A stretch of DNA of 64,000 nucleotides, taken from positions 1 to 64,000 of the forward strand of contig JARKVD010000022.1 of assembly GCA_029851835.1 (NCBI GenBank), read 5' to 3'. A program made the translations under genes and the position numbers. Under the pieces are notes generated by a model that was not told where the DNA came from, made no database searches, and saw only the letters and a list, made by a program, of their open reading frames with translations. Every line of letters begins with the position of its first letter. Within the stretch, counting starts at the first letter, position 1. Source of the stretch: Clostridium sp. (GTDB taxonomy: Bacteria > Bacillota > Clostridia > Clostridiales > Clostridiaceae). Of this stretch, positions 10,715 to 19,826 are shown piece after piece.

Positions 10715-11959
10715 ATGTTTGAGAACTTAAGAAAGTTTGACCCAGTAGTGTACAGCCTTATGAAGGAAGAGTTAATTAGACAACAGAGAAATATTGAGTT
10801 AATAGCATCAGAGAATATAGTTTCAGTTGAAGTTATGGAGACTATGGGAAGCCACTTGACCAATAAATATGCAGAGGGGTATCCAAGTAAAAGATATTAT
10901 GGCGGCTGTCAATATATTGATGAGATTGAGAGTTTAGCAATAGAAAGACTTAAGGAAGTTTTTGGTGCAGAACATGCTAATGTTCAGCCACACTCAGGAG
11001 CAAATGCAAATATGGGAGTATATTTTGCAGTTTTAAAACCGGGTGATAAAGTAATGGGTATGAACCTTTCACAAGGTGGACATTTAACTCACGGTTCTCC
11101 TGTAAATATTTCAGGACAGTATTTTGATTTTCATGAATATGGAGTAACTAAGGAAAATGGAGTAATTGATTATGACAATGTAAGAAAGATTGCTCATGAT
11201 ATTAAGCCAAAATTAATTGTTGCAGGTGCAAGTGCTTATCCAAGAGCTATTGACTTTAAAAGATTTAGAGAGATAGCTGATGAAGTTGGAGCATTACTTA
11301 TGGTTGACATGGCGCATATAGCTGGTTTAGTTGCGGCTGGTCTTCATGAAAACCCTTGTGAGTATGCACACTTTGTTACAAGTACAACTCATAAAACTCT
11401 AAGAGGACCTCGTGGAGGAATTATTCTTTGTAAAGCTGAGTATGGCAAGATTATAGATAAAGCAATATTCCCAGGAACTCAAGGTGGACCTTTAGAACAT
11501 ATTATTGCAGCTAAAGCAGTATGTTTTAAGGAGGCTTTAAGTGAGAAATTTAAGGAGTATCAAAAGCAAGTAGTAAAGAATGCTAAGGTTTTATCAGAAG
11601 AGCTTATGGACAGAGGTTTTAGATTATTAACTGAAGGAACTGATAACCATTTAATATTAGTTGATTTAACTAATAAAAATATTACTGGTAAGGAAGCAGA
11701 AAAAGTCTTAGATGAAGCATATATAACAACTAATAAAAACACAATTCCCTTTGACCCTAATGGACCCTTTGTAACTAGTGGGATAAGAATAGGAACACCA
11801 GCGGTAACAACGAGGGGGATGAAGGAAGAAGATATGAAGGTAATTGCAAAGGCCATAGATTTATGTCTTACTTATAAAGATATAGATAAAGCTAGAGAAC
11901 TAGTTGTGGGATTAACAGAGAAATATCCAATTTATAATGAGTATAAATTGATGGAGTAA
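10715..11959 (+). CDS. glyA: Serine hydroxymethyltransferase
   Basis: PLP enzyme that interconverts serine plus tetrahydrofolate with glycine plus 5,10-methylene-tetrahydrofolate, the main one-carbon entry point; cytoplasmic. The 414-residue length fits the family. Seen: [10 protein letters not shown], the [15 protein letters not shown] substrate/PLP region, and [11 protein letters not shown] with the PLP lysine at residue 227. I start at ATG 10715 ([10 protein letters not shown]) because AAGGG lies nine bases before it and family members begin here. The frame extends upstream to 10658 without a ribosome-binding site. It is a single gene with its own terminator. Confidence 0.95.
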   Translation: MFENLRKFDPVVYSLMKEELIRQQRNIELIASENIVSVEVMETMGSHLTNKYAEGYPSKRYYGGCQYIDEIESLAIERLKEVFGAEHANVQPHSGANANMGVYFAVLKPGDKVMGMNLSQGGHLTHGSPVNISGQYFDFHEYGVTKENGVIDYDNVRKIAHDIKPKLIVAGASAYPRAIDFKRFREIADEVGALLMVDMAHIAGLVAAGLHENPCEYAHFVTSTTHKTLRGPRGGIILCKAEYGKIIDKAIFPGTQGGPLEHIIAAKAVCFKEALSEKFKEYQKQVVKNAKVLSEELMDRGFRLLTEGTDNHLILVDLTNKNITGKEAEKVLDEAYITTNKNTIPFDPNGPFVTSGIRIGTPAVTTRGMKEEDMKVIAKAIDLCLTYKDIDKARELVVGLTEKYPIYNEYKLME

Positions 11960-12029
11960 TTTATTTTGTATAAATAATATATTATGTTATTTATATCAAG
12001 GATTTTAATAAAGAGAATATAGATATTAA

Positions 12030-12062
12030 AAAGGGCTTTCCAATTTTGGAGAGTCCTTTAAC
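12030..12062 (+). terminator. Terminator after glyA
   Basis: A 14-bp stem with two G-T pairs (AAAGGGCTTTCCAA with TTGGAGAGTCCTTT) and a two-base loop. The T tail is short. Confidence 0.6.
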
Positions 12063-12313
12063 TTTGAAAAATATTTATTATTACATGTAGGTTTAAACTT
12101 GTAAATAAATATGAAAAGGTGGTTTCTTTATATAAAAGTGATATACTACTAGGTATATTTGGTAGAAATTTGCTTGATTTTATAAATAAAATGTGGATTT
12201 TAAAATAGATTTTACGTGGATTTAATGAAATCTGTCGAAAATAATGTTATTATAATAGGGTAACTTATAAATAATGAGGCACCTTATCTAAATGACATTA
12301 TTTTTTTTGTCAG

Positions 12314-12331
12314 AACATGGCATGCCATGTT
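12314..12331. promoter_or_regulatory. Palindromic operator 1 upstream of the GntR gene
   Basis: A perfect 18-bp palindrome, AACATGGCATGCCATGTT. A second near-identical copy lies 35 bp downstream, centre to centre, and both sit in the leader of the GntR-family gene. Dyads of this size are typical HutC/GntR operators. Binding by the adjacent regulator is inferred. Confidence 0.75.
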
Positions 12332-12348
12332 GGAAAAAATTTTAAAAT

Positions 12349-12366
12349 AACATGGCACGCCATGTG
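12349..12366. promoter_or_regulatory. Palindromic operator 2 upstream of the GntR gene
   Basis: The core ACATGGCACGCCATGT matches operator 1 at all but one central base and sits directly before the AGGAGA ribosome-binding site of the GntR gene. A repressor here could block elongation or initiation of the whole operon. A TATAAT-like -10 lies upstream at 12251-12256, but no good -35 partner was seen. Confidence 0.7.
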
Positions 12367-12388
12367 GGTTTAATAGGAGATTTTAAAA

Positions 12389-13117
12389 ATGAGTAACAAT
12401 AGGGCAATCTATAAAGTTATAAGGGAAAGTATAGTACAAGATATCTTAAGTGGTGTTTATGAAGGTGGGGACATGATCAATGGACAGGATTACTATGCTA
12501 AAAAGTTTAAAGTAAGCAGAGCAACCGTTAGAAAAGCTATTGATGATTTAGTAGAAAAGCAGGTACTTTATACAGAAAAGGGAAAAGGAACCTTTGTAAG
12601 CAAAATGCGTACTAATAAAGAGCGAGAAAGAAGAAAATTATCTTTTAGTGAGTCGCCACGTATGAAAACACATAAATTTGAAACTATTCTAGACAGTTTA
12701 GTTTATAAAAGTGCAGATTTGAAAATTGCAAAGCAACTACAGATAAATGTAGGAGATGAGATTATAAGGATACAAAGGATTAGAAAGGTTGATGGAATAG
12801 CAGAAAACTATCAAACAAGTTATATCAATTGTAAATTAGTTTCTGATATAGATTTTAAAGATGAAAATCTAACTAATACTTCATTGTTTGAATTATTAGC
12901 AAGAAAAGCAGATTTAATACCTAAGTATTCAGATGAGGAAATAAGAGCAATTTCTTGCCCAAAAGAAGTTGAAGGGAAACTACCAATAAAAGAAGGCGAA
13001 CCAATATTATTTATTAAAAGAGTTACGTATACGAAGGAAGATATAGTTATGGAGTATTGTGAGGACTATGAGTGCTCAGATGTTAAAGGTCTGAAAGTAA
13101 GGACTTTTACATCATAG
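12389..13117 (+). CDS. GntR-family regulator, HutC/UTRA subfamily
   Basis: The N-terminal winged helix (about residues 8-75) contains YYAKKFKVSRATVRKAIDDL and the wing TEKGKGTFVS. The C-terminal ~150 residues form a UTRA effector domain (EIIRIQRIRKVDG, then GEPILFIKRVTYTKEDIVMEY). UTRA regulators bind small sugars, sugar phosphates or related metabolites and release DNA. AGGAGA precedes the ATG. It heads an apparent six-gene catabolic operon, 16 bases before the HAD gene, and two palindromes lie in its own leader, so autoregulation of the operon is likely. Confidence 0.9.
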   Translation: MSNNRAIYKVIRESIVQDILSGVYEGGDMINGQDYYAKKFKVSRATVRKAIDDLVEKQVLYTEKGKGTFVSKMRTNKERERRKLSFSESPRMKTHKFETILDSLVYKSADLKIAKQLQINVGDEIIRIQRIRKVDGIAENYQTSYINCKLVSDIDFKDENLTNTSLFELLARKADLIPKYSDEEIRAISCPKEVEGKLPIKEGEPILFIKRVTYTKEDIVMEYCEDYECSDVKGLKVRTFTS

Positions 13118-13133
13118 AAGAAAGGGAGCGAGT

Positions 13134-13931
13134 ATGGACATAAAACTGATAGTAAGCGATATAGATGGAACTTTAATAGGTACAGATGAAAAGCTAAAAG
13201 AAGAATTCTATAAACTTAAGGATTTTGTGAAAAATAATAATATACCTTTTACACTTGCAACTGGTAGATGTTACAACGAAGTTAAAAACTTTATAAATGA
13301 ACTTGAAGTAGAGCTACCCATAGTTGTAAATAATGGAGCAGGTGCTGTCAAAAATGGTGACTTCATATGGGAAACTACAATGAAAGCTAGCATTCTAAGA
13401 AAAGCTATAGAGTGTGCTGATGAACTTGGAATGGTGATTGTAACCAGTGATGGAATATCAGACAGATCCTATAGACATAATGATTATATAAGAAATCAAA
13501 TTGAGAAGTTTGGAAGATATGAGGAAGTTTATAGACCAAGTGAAGAGGAATGGAACACTGTGAGTATACAAAAGCTTCTAATAATAGATCCTTTACCAGA
13601 GGGAAGAATAGATTCTGTACTAGAGCATTTAGAGCCTTACAAAGAGATGTTAAATATCGTTAAGTATAATGACAGATCGGCGGATATCATGCCGGCATCA
13701 GCTAATAAGGCACAAGGTGTAATAAATGTAGCCAAGCTATTAAATATAGATGTAAGTCAGATTATGGCTGTAGGTGATGCTAGAAATGATATGGAGATGT
13801 TAAATGCAGTTGGTATTGGAGTGGCAGTATCCAATGCAGATCCTAAATTAAAAGAAGTAGCGGACTATGTATGTGATTTTCCTAATGCAGGAGGGGTACT
13901 ACAAGCAGTCAAGAAATTCTATAAGTTATAA
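13134..13931 (+). CDS. HAD-superfamily phosphatase, Cof/YidA-type
   Basis: A 265-residue class IIB HAD hydrolase. The motif DIDGTLIG places the nucleophile Asp at 9 and the acid/base Asp at 11. A lysine-containing region (PASANKAQGV) and the terminal motif GDARNDMEML are also present. The family dephosphorylates sugar phosphates or flavin-type phosphates in the cytoplasm. GGGAG precedes the ATG. Placement inside a sugar ABC/nucleoside hydrolase operon suggests it removes phosphate from a pathway intermediate; the substrate cannot be read from sequence. Confidence 0.85.
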   Translation: MDIKLIVSDIDGTLIGTDEKLKEEFYKLKDFVKNNNIPFTLATGRCYNEVKNFINELEVELPIVVNNGAGAVKNGDFIWETTMKASILRKAIECADELGMVIVTSDGISDRSYRHNDYIRNQIEKFGRYEEVYRPSEEEWNTVSIQKLLIIDPLPEGRIDSVLEHLEPYKEMLNIVKYNDRSADIMPASANKAQGVINVAKLLNIDVSQIMAVGDARNDMEMLNAVGIGVAVSNADPKLKEVADYVCDFPNAGGVLQAVKKFYKL

Positions 13932-13953
13932 AATGGAGTGTGACAAAGGTAGA

Positions 13954-14823
13954 ATGAAAAAAAATAAGACGTTTATACAAAAGATCGAACCGTATTTATG
14001 GTTAACACCTGCATTTTTATTATTCATGGTGTTTGTATTTTATCCATTTATTAAAACATTTGTAGATAGTTTTTTTATAGTAGATAGATTTGGTAATTTA
14101 CATGAATTTGTAGGATTAGAAAATTACAAATACATATTTAATGATAAAAACTTTGTAAAGTCAATTGGAAATACAATTTGGTTTGTATTATTAACAGTGC
14201 CTATTTCTAAGGTGTTAGGGCTTTTATTAGCATTATTAGCTAATAAGAAGAGAAAGACATCTGTATTTTATGAAGCAAGTTTTGCAATTCCAATGGCTAT
14301 GGCATCATCAGTAACAGCTATGATATTCCAACTTTTGTATGTTCCATCTCTTGGATTTATAAATGGGTTCTTTGGAATAGACGTACAATGGTTGAATGAT
14401 CCTAAGGTAGCTATGCTTGCACTTGCTATAATACAAATTTGGCTATCTACAGGATATGCATTTATATTTATGCTTTCGGCAGTAAGAAGTGTGCCTCAAG
14501 AGTTAATAGAGAGCGCGGATTTAGAAGGTGCTACAACACTGCAAAAAATTCTAAAGATATATCTGCCTATAACATCACCAACCATGTTCTATTTAATAAT
14601 AACTGATTTAGCTTACGGTATGATGACAATGAGTTTAATGAGTATATTAACTAATGGAGGTCCTTATGGATCAACTCAAACAATGATACAGTATGTATAC
14701 AATCAAATAGCGGGAATAGGAAACTTCACCGATGCTAACCCTGCGGCAATAATAGCCTTTATTATTACCTTTATAATAACTATGATAGGATTTGTTTGGG
14801 AAAAGAAAGGAGTAAAATATTAA
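13954..14823 (+). CDS. ABC sugar-type permease, first subunit (MalF/UgpA-like)
   Basis: A 289-residue inner-membrane subunit of a carbohydrate importer (CUT1 type) with about six helices. The cytoplasmic EAA loop is ELIESADLEGATTLQKILKIYLP. The start ATG 13954 (MKKNKTFIQKIEPYLW) is chosen because AAAGGT lies about five bases before it. An upstream ATG at 13933 lacks a site, and the longer reading overlaps the HAD gene. Its stop overlaps the next permease (TAATG), indicating translational coupling. It partners the second permease and the lipoprotein that follow. Confidence 0.9.
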   Translation: MKKNKTFIQKIEPYLWLTPAFLLFMVFVFYPFIKTFVDSFFIVDRFGNLHEFVGLENYKYIFNDKNFVKSIGNTIWFVLLTVPISKVLGLLLALLANKKRKTSVFYEASFAIPMAMASSVTAMIFQLLYVPSLGFINGFFGIDVQWLNDPKVAMLALAIIQIWLSTGYAFIFMLSAVRSVPQELIESADLEGATTLQKILKIYLPITSPTMFYLIITDLAYGMMTMSLMSILTNGGPYGSTQTMIQYVYNQIAGIGNFTDANPAAIIAFIITFIITMIGFVWEKKGVKY

Positions 14824-15647
14824 TGAAAAGAAAGCAATTGGGGGACTATTTAGTTCAATTTATTTGTATAGCAGTAGCATTAATTATACTTTTTCCAATC
14901 TTATATGCAATTTCTGTTTCGTTTATGGAGCAAAAGGATATATTATCAAATCCACCAAACTTATTGCCACCTAAGGTAACATTGGAAAACTATATAACAG
15001 CAATTACAAGAACTGATTTAATGAGATATATGTTTAACTCATTTGTAGTAGCTACAATAGTAAGTCTTTCAAGAGTTGTAATTGGTATGATGGCAGCCTT
15101 TGCCTTTGCATTTTTTGACTTTAGATTTAAAAAATTATTATTCATGCTGACTATGACAACTCTTATGATTCCACCAGATGTTCTTATAGGATCTAACTTC
15201 CAGACTATTTCTAAGTTAGGACTTGTAAATACGTACTTAGGGATGTCATCAATATTCTTAGTTTCAGCTGCTAATATATTTTTACTTAGACAAAACTTCC
15301 TAACTTTCTCTAAGAGTTTAAGGGAAGCAGCAGCTATAGATGGATGCGGAAATGTAAGGTTCTTTACAAAGATACTACTTCCTATAAGCAAACCTGTTTT
15401 AGTTACAATATTCATTTCATCTTTTGTTAACATGTGGAATCAATATGTATGGCCAATGTTAGTTACAAATCAAAGTGAAATGCGTACTATACAGGTTGGT
15501 ATAACAATGTTAAAAGATAGAGAGTCAACTGCATTTGGGCCAGTTATGGCAGGTGCGGTAATAGCTTTAGTTCCAACAGTGCTTATATTTATAATATTCC
15601 AGAGAAAAATTGTAGCTGGAATGATGTCAGGTGCTGTTAAAGAATAG
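14823..15647 (+). CDS. ABC sugar-type permease, second subunit (MalG/UgpE-like)
   Basis: A 274-residue membrane subunit. The EAA loop is SLREAAAIDGCGNVRFFTKILLP, and the C terminus ends in the usual MMSGAVKE-type tail. ATG 14823 shares bases with the preceding stop codon and has AAAGGAG upstream, so a longer reading from 14796 was rejected. Together with the preceding gene it forms the heterodimeric channel of the importer. Confidence 0.9.
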   Translation: MKRKQLGDYLVQFICIAVALIILFPILYAISVSFMEQKDILSNPPNLLPPKVTLENYITAITRTDLMRYMFNSFVVATIVSLSRVVIGMMAAFAFAFFDFRFKKLLFMLTMTTLMIPPDVLIGSNFQTISKLGLVNTYLGMSSIFLVSAANIFLLRQNFLTFSKSLREAAAIDGCGNVRFFTKILLPISKPVLVTIFISSFVNMWNQYVWPMLVTNQSEMRTIQVGITMLKDRESTAFGPVMAGAVIALVPTVLIFIIFQRKIVAGMMSGAVKE

Positions 15648-15673
15648 ATTAACTAATTTAAGGAGAGACAGAT

Positions 15674-17020
15674 ATGAAAAGAAAATTAATCAGCTTAGTT
15701 TTATCAGCAGCTCTTGTATTAACAGGATGCGGAGCAAAACAAGAAAAAATTGAAAGTGACTCTAATGGTGTAACAGAGCTAACATTCTGGCACTCAATGG
15801 ATGGTGTTTATGGAGAGATAGTTAATGAACAAATTAGTCAATTTAACAGCACAATAGGTGAAGAAAAAGGAATAAAAGTAACTGGAGTTTTCCAAAATTG
15901 GCCAGGAACAGATGGGTTAACAGCAGCAATGTCAACAGATGACATTAAAAATATGCCGGATGTAATCCAATTATATGGTGAAAGTGTAAGCTTAGTACGT
16001 GATTATGAGCGTACAGTTTGGGTAGAAGATTTTATAAGCAATGAGTCATCTTCAGTGAAAAAAGAAGACTTAATACAAAATACAGTAACAGCGCACTCTA
16101 TTGATGGAAAGATGATAGGGGTTCCTTATACAGCATCATCATTAATGCTTTATTATAATATGGATTACCTAAAGGAAGCTGGATTTAGTGAGGCTCCAAA
16201 AACTATAGCTGAAATGGCTGATATGATGAAGAAAATATCAGAAAAAACAACAGCTACAAATGGATTAAATGTAAGAATTAACCAATATGAGTTAGAAAAC
16301 TTCATAGCAACTCAAGGTGAAAATGGAACGTATTTTGGAAATAATGAAAGTGGACATAATGGACATATGACAGAGTTCTCAAAAGAAGCGAAGGATGCTT
16401 TAATGAACTATTTAACTGAATGGGAAAAAGTTGTAGAAGCAGGAAACTATAAAGAAACAACAGATAGTATAAATGAAGAATTTGCTCAAGGTATTCATGC
16501 AATGACTATAATGACAAGTTCTCGTATTCAAACAATTGATGAGTTAGTAGGAGATTCATTTGAATGGGGCGTTGCTCCAATTCCAACAGTAAATGCTAGT
16601 GATGTAGGTGGAGCTTATCCAAGTGGTTCTGGATTATATATACTTGACAGAGATGTTGAAGAGAAAAAGGAAGCAGCTTGGGAGTTCTTATCATATATGA
16701 TATCACCTGAAGCACAAGCAATGTGGGTAGGAAAAACAGGATATACTCCAGTTAACTTAAAGACTCAAGAGTTAGATGCTTACAAAGAAGCAGTAAAAGT
16801 ACAACCTAGATTACAACAATCTACAGATAACTTAGTTAATACACCAGATACTGTATTACCAGCATTTATTCCTAATTCTAGTACAATAAATACTATTATA
16901 AAGGATACAATGATGGCATTTGGAGCAGGTTCAATATCAAAAGAAGAAGCACATAAGCAAATAGTAGATGGAATAGAAGAAGCTATTGAAAGTTACTATC
17001 GTGCTAATCCTGTAAAATAA
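15674..17020 (+). CDS. ABC sugar-type solute-binding lipoprotein
   Basis: A 448-residue extracytoplasmic binding protein (family 1, UgpB/MalE-like). The signal peptide ends in the lipobox LTGC with the lipidated Cys at 19, followed by the mature start GAKQEKIES. Motifs such as LTFWHSMDG at the first strand and the C-terminal SPEAQAMWVGKTGYTPV region are typical of CUT1 binding proteins. GGAGAG lies upstream. The ligand is unknown; UgpB-like proteins bind sugars, glycerophosphate derivatives and others. The next gene begins three bases after its stop. Confidence 0.9.
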   Translation: MKRKLISLVLSAALVLTGCGAKQEKIESDSNGVTELTFWHSMDGVYGEIVNEQISQFNSTIGEEKGIKVTGVFQNWPGTDGLTAAMSTDDIKNMPDVIQLYGESVSLVRDYERTVWVEDFISNESSSVKKEDLIQNTVTAHSIDGKMIGVPYTASSLMLYYNMDYLKEAGFSEAPKTIAEMADMMKKISEKTTATNGLNVRINQYELENFIATQGENGTYFGNNESGHNGHMTEFSKEAKDALMNYLTEWEKVVEAGNYKETTDSINEEFAQGIHAMTIMTSSRIQTIDELVGDSFEWGVAPIPTVNASDVGGAYPSGSGLYILDRDVEEKKEAAWEFLSYMISPEAQAMWVGKTGYTPVNLKTQELDAYKEAVKVQPRLQQSTDNLVNTPDTVLPAFIPNSSTINTIIKDTMMAFGAGSISKEEAHKQIVDGIEEAIESYYRANPVK

Positions 17021-17022
17021 AA

Positions 17023-17946
17023 ATGAATAAAGATATTAAAAGTAAAGTAATCATAGATTGTGATCCTGGAGCTGATGATGCCATAGCAATTATGCTAGCA
17101 TTAAATTCTATAGAACTAGAGGTTTTAGGCATTACCACAGTATGTGGTAATGCTCCCCTTGAAACTTGTACTCAAAATGCTTTAAATATAATAAATGCTT
17201 GTAAACAAAAAAACATACCTGTTTTTGCAGGTTTAGATAAACCAATCAAAAGAGATATTAAATTTACCGATGAATATTGCGGTAAAAATGGCCTTTGTGA
17301 ATATGAATTTAGCAAAAGTGATATATTAGCACAGGGCTTAAATGCTATAGATTTTATTTATAATAGTGCTGTTAATGAAGAAAAACTTACTATTATTGCA
17401 ATAGGACCTATGAGCAATATAGCTAAGGCTCTGATTAAATATCCTGATTTAAAGGATATGAATGTTGAAATTATAACTATGGCTGGATATTACAAAGTAA
17501 ATAGTAGTATAGATGTAAAACGTAGCGAATGGAATGTACTAGTAGATCCTGAAGCTTTTGAAATTGTATGTAATTCAGGAATTCCTATGTATAGTTTAGG
17601 CCTCGACGTTAGCTCCAATTTAAAGAATGAACATGTATATGATATTATAGATAATTGTAATAAAAGTGAGAGTATGGATTTCTTAGTGCACGCTAAAGAG
17701 TATTATTTAAGTAAGAACCTAAGTCCTAAAAGTCTATTAGTTGATTCATTACCAGTAGCATTTACAATAAATAGAGGTATAGCAAAGTTTAAGTCGGGGA
17801 ATGTTACTATACAATATCAAGACAAAATAGATCACAATATAATTAAATTTAATCCAGATGAAGAGAAAGCACATGTATATGCAGCATATGAATTGGATTT
17901 ATACTGTTTTGTTAAGATTTTAAAAGAAAGGATATTTGAGAAATGA
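17023..17946 (+). CDS. Inosine-uridine-type nucleoside hydrolase
   Basis: A 307-residue member of the IUNH family, which hydrolyses N-glycosidic bonds of ribonucleosides to ribose and free base. The calcium/ribose-binding Asp cluster is IIDCDPGADDAIA (Asp12, 14, 18, 19). TMAGYYKVN and the late SLLVDSLPVAFT region also fit. No clear ribosome-binding site precedes it. The ATG lies three bases after the binding-protein stop, so translation is probably coupled. Its presence next to a sugar-type importer hints that the imported compound is a nucleoside or other N-riboside; this is inference. Confidence 0.88.
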   Translation: MNKDIKSKVIIDCDPGADDAIAIMLALNSIELEVLGITTVCGNAPLETCTQNALNIINACKQKNIPVFAGLDKPIKRDIKFTDEYCGKNGLCEYEFSKSDILAQGLNAIDFIYNSAVNEEKLTIIAIGPMSNIAKALIKYPDLKDMNVEIITMAGYYKVNSSIDVKRSEWNVLVDPEAFEIVCNSGIPMYSLGLDVSSNLKNEHVYDIIDNCNKSESMDFLVHAKEYYLSKNLSPKSLLVDSLPVAFTINRGIAKFKSGNVTIQYQDKIDHNIIKFNPDEEKAHVYAAYELDLYCFVKILKERIFEK

Positions 17947-18824
17947 AGTTAGCGACATCTACCAATATAGTATGTGATAGACCAGATGGAAGTGTATTTT
18001 CATTACCTAGAACTTTAGAGTTAGCAAGCCAAGCTGGTTTTAAAAGATTTGATATGAACTTCTGGGATTGGGCTCTTCCTCATTCACCATTTTTAACTGA
18101 TCAGTGGGAAAAATGGATTTATGAAGTAGCTGACGCAGCAGCTAAATTAGGGGTTGAATTTGGGCAATGCCATAGCTATACATTTAGCTTTTTAAATCCT
18201 AAAAGCTCTAAAGAGGAATATGATTATCATCAAATGCTTACAAAGCGTTCTTTAGAATGCTGCAGCATATTGGGGTCAAAACTATGTGTTACACACCCAG
18301 ATACAGATTATGAGGCAATGGACCTAGTTAAGAGTTCTAAAGCTAAAAATATAGAGTACTTTAAAGAATTATTAGAATATGCATCACGATTTAATATGGA
18401 ACTTGCATTAGAAAATATGTGCGATTTTAGTATAGCTCCAAAACGTAAATATTGTGCAACACCAGAAGAATTAGTTGATTTTGTAGATGAATTTAATGAT
18501 TCTAGAATGGGGATATGTTGGGACTTTGAACATGCAGATATTATGAAACAGGACCAAAGAAAGTCACTACTTTATATGGGCCACAGAATTAAAGCAACCC
18601 ATGTTTCAGATACCCATAGTTTAACAGATACAGACCTAATGCATGTAATGCCTTTATTTGGAACTATAGACTGGAAAGTAGTTATGCAAACACTTAGAGA
18701 AATCAACTATAAAGGTGATTTTTCTTTTGAAGCACATAACTATGCAAATAGACTTCCAGATGAGCTGATACCAACAGCTTTAAAGCTAAGCTATGAAATT
18801 GGTGAATATTTAATGAAGTTATAA
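17943..18824 (+). CDS. Sugar phosphate isomerase/epimerase-like TIM-barrel protein
   Basis: A 293-residue AP-endonuclease-2/xylose-isomerase-like TIM barrel. Likely metal ligands are seen in ALENMCDF, GICWDFEHAD, KATHVSDTH and FSFEAHNY, one per late barrel strand, as in L-ribulose- or tagatose-epimerase relatives. It overlaps the nucleoside hydrolase by four bases (ATGA) with AAAGGA upstream, so it is the last operon gene. It probably isomerises the sugar released upstream in the pathway; the exact sugar is unknown. Confidence 0.82.
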   Translation: MKLATSTNIVCDRPDGSVFSLPRTLELASQAGFKRFDMNFWDWALPHSPFLTDQWEKWIYEVADAAAKLGVEFGQCHSYTFSFLNPKSSKEEYDYHQMLTKRSLECCSILGSKLCVTHPDTDYEAMDLVKSSKAKNIEYFKELLEYASRFNMELALENMCDFSIAPKRKYCATPEELVDFVDEFNDSRMGICWDFEHADIMKQDQRKSLLYMGHRIKATHVSDTHSLTDTDLMHVMPLFGTIDWKVVMQTLREINYKGDFSFEAHNYANRLPDELIPTALKLSYEIGEYLMKL

Positions 18825-18900
18825 GTGAGAGTCAGTCACTTGAACTTACTCTTTGAGCACTCATATGAAGGTATGTTAGAAGGGAGTTTCAGTGATTAAA
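18823..18900 (+). repeat. Degenerate copy of dispersed palindromic repeat (forward)
   Basis: It begins within the preceding stop codon. It keeps AAGTGAG, then AACTTACTCTTTGAGCACTC and GGGAGTTTC, matching the 37279-37364 copy and the tandem copies at 21047. The central CCAAATC/GATTTGG stem has been lost. Confidence 0.55.
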
Positions 18901-18904
18901 TTAT

Positions 18905-18947
18905 AAGGTGTATATTTAGAATGAAATCTAAGTATACACCTTTCTTA
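18905..18947. terminator. Bidirectional terminator
   Basis: A 16-bp stem with one mismatch (AAGGTGTATATTTAGA with TCTAAGTATACACCTT) is followed by TTCTTATTATTT. It separates the converging epimerase and PucR-like genes. Confidence 0.75.
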
Positions 18948-18951
18948 TTAT

Positions 18952-19722
18952 TTACTGTGGGTATTTATTAAAAAAATAAATGTTTACTACTAAATAAAAT
19001 ATCATAGCATCTTTGAAATTTCTTAAATCAAGGTTAAAAATTTCTTTTATTTTATCTAATCTATATATAAGGGTATTTCTATGAATAAAAAGAGCAGAAG
19101 AGGTTTTAGAGATATTTAAGTTGTTTTCAATAAATCCAATGCCTATATGTATTAAGTCTTGATCAATGATATTTATTTTATCTAAGTTGATTAAGTACTG
19201 TGAATTTACATCTGTAGATAGCAATTGTATGCATCTATATAAAATTAAATCATAAGTTGAAATAGTTCCTTTGGAGCTACTTTTATATAAAACATTTGTA
19301 GGCAATTCAGAGAATAACTTAACTTTAAACTTAAAATCATCTATGTCTTTTATATTTTCTAGATTTAATATATAGGTGTTACAGTAGGTTTCAGACTCTA
19401 TAAAATTAATTGTAGAGGAATCTATATATAATTCATGGGGACTATTTATAAGTACATATTTATCATATTTAGTTACTTTAATATTTTTGTATAAATTACA
19501 AAGAACTTTTTTTATGATATTAAAATCTAAATTAATTTGATAGAGTAAGTAATAATATCCACTAAATGTTGAGGGGATAGAGTCATCCTTCATTTCAATT
19601 ACATAAACTATGTCATTGAAAGTAACTAACTCTTGATTAGCTTCTAGTTTTTGATTCTCATATTTGAATAAATTCACTTTTTTGTTAGTTCGAGCTTCTA
19701 TAAAGCTTATAAGGTCCTTCAT
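18952..19722 (-). CDS. PucR/CdaR-type transcriptional regulator (C-terminal HTH)
   Basis: A 256-residue protein. The last ~60 residues form a PucR-type helix-turn-helix: FIENNLNISKTSSALFIHRN, then LIYRLDKIKEIFNLDL. The N-terminal part (INFIESETYCNTYILN and surroundings) has no recognisable sensor domain and may be a diverged effector module. GGAGG lies before the ATG. It is downstream of the ABC ATPase on the same strand, with a hairpin between them. Regulation of the ATPase or the neighbouring import operon is possible but not shown by any site. Confidence 0.78.
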   Translation of the reverse strand: MKDLISFIEARTNKKVNLFKYENQKLEANQELVTFNDIVYVIEMKDDSIPSTFSGYYYLLYQINLDFNIIKKVLCNLYKNIKVTKYDKYVLINSPHELYIDSSTINFIESETYCNTYILNLENIKDIDDFKFKVKLFSELPTNVLYKSSSKGTISTYDLILYRCIQLLSTDVNSQYLINLDKINIIDQDLIHIGIGFIENNLNISKTSSALFIHRNTLIYRLDKIKEIFNLDLRNFKDAMIFYLVVNIYFFNKYPQ

Positions 19723-19772
19723 GTATTATCCTCCACAAGTGAAACTCTAAATAGTTGATAAAAATATAATAA

Positions 19773-19810
19773 GTAAATATATCAAAATGCTGAACCTTTG
19801 ATATATTTAC
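19773..19810 (-). terminator. Terminator after the ABC ATPase gene
   Basis: A perfect 14-bp stem (GTAAATATATCAAA with TTTGATATATTTAC) is followed on the minus strand by a T-rich stretch. It makes the downstream PucR-like gene at least partly independent. Confidence 0.6.
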
Positions 19811-19826
19811 TCTAAAATTATTATGA

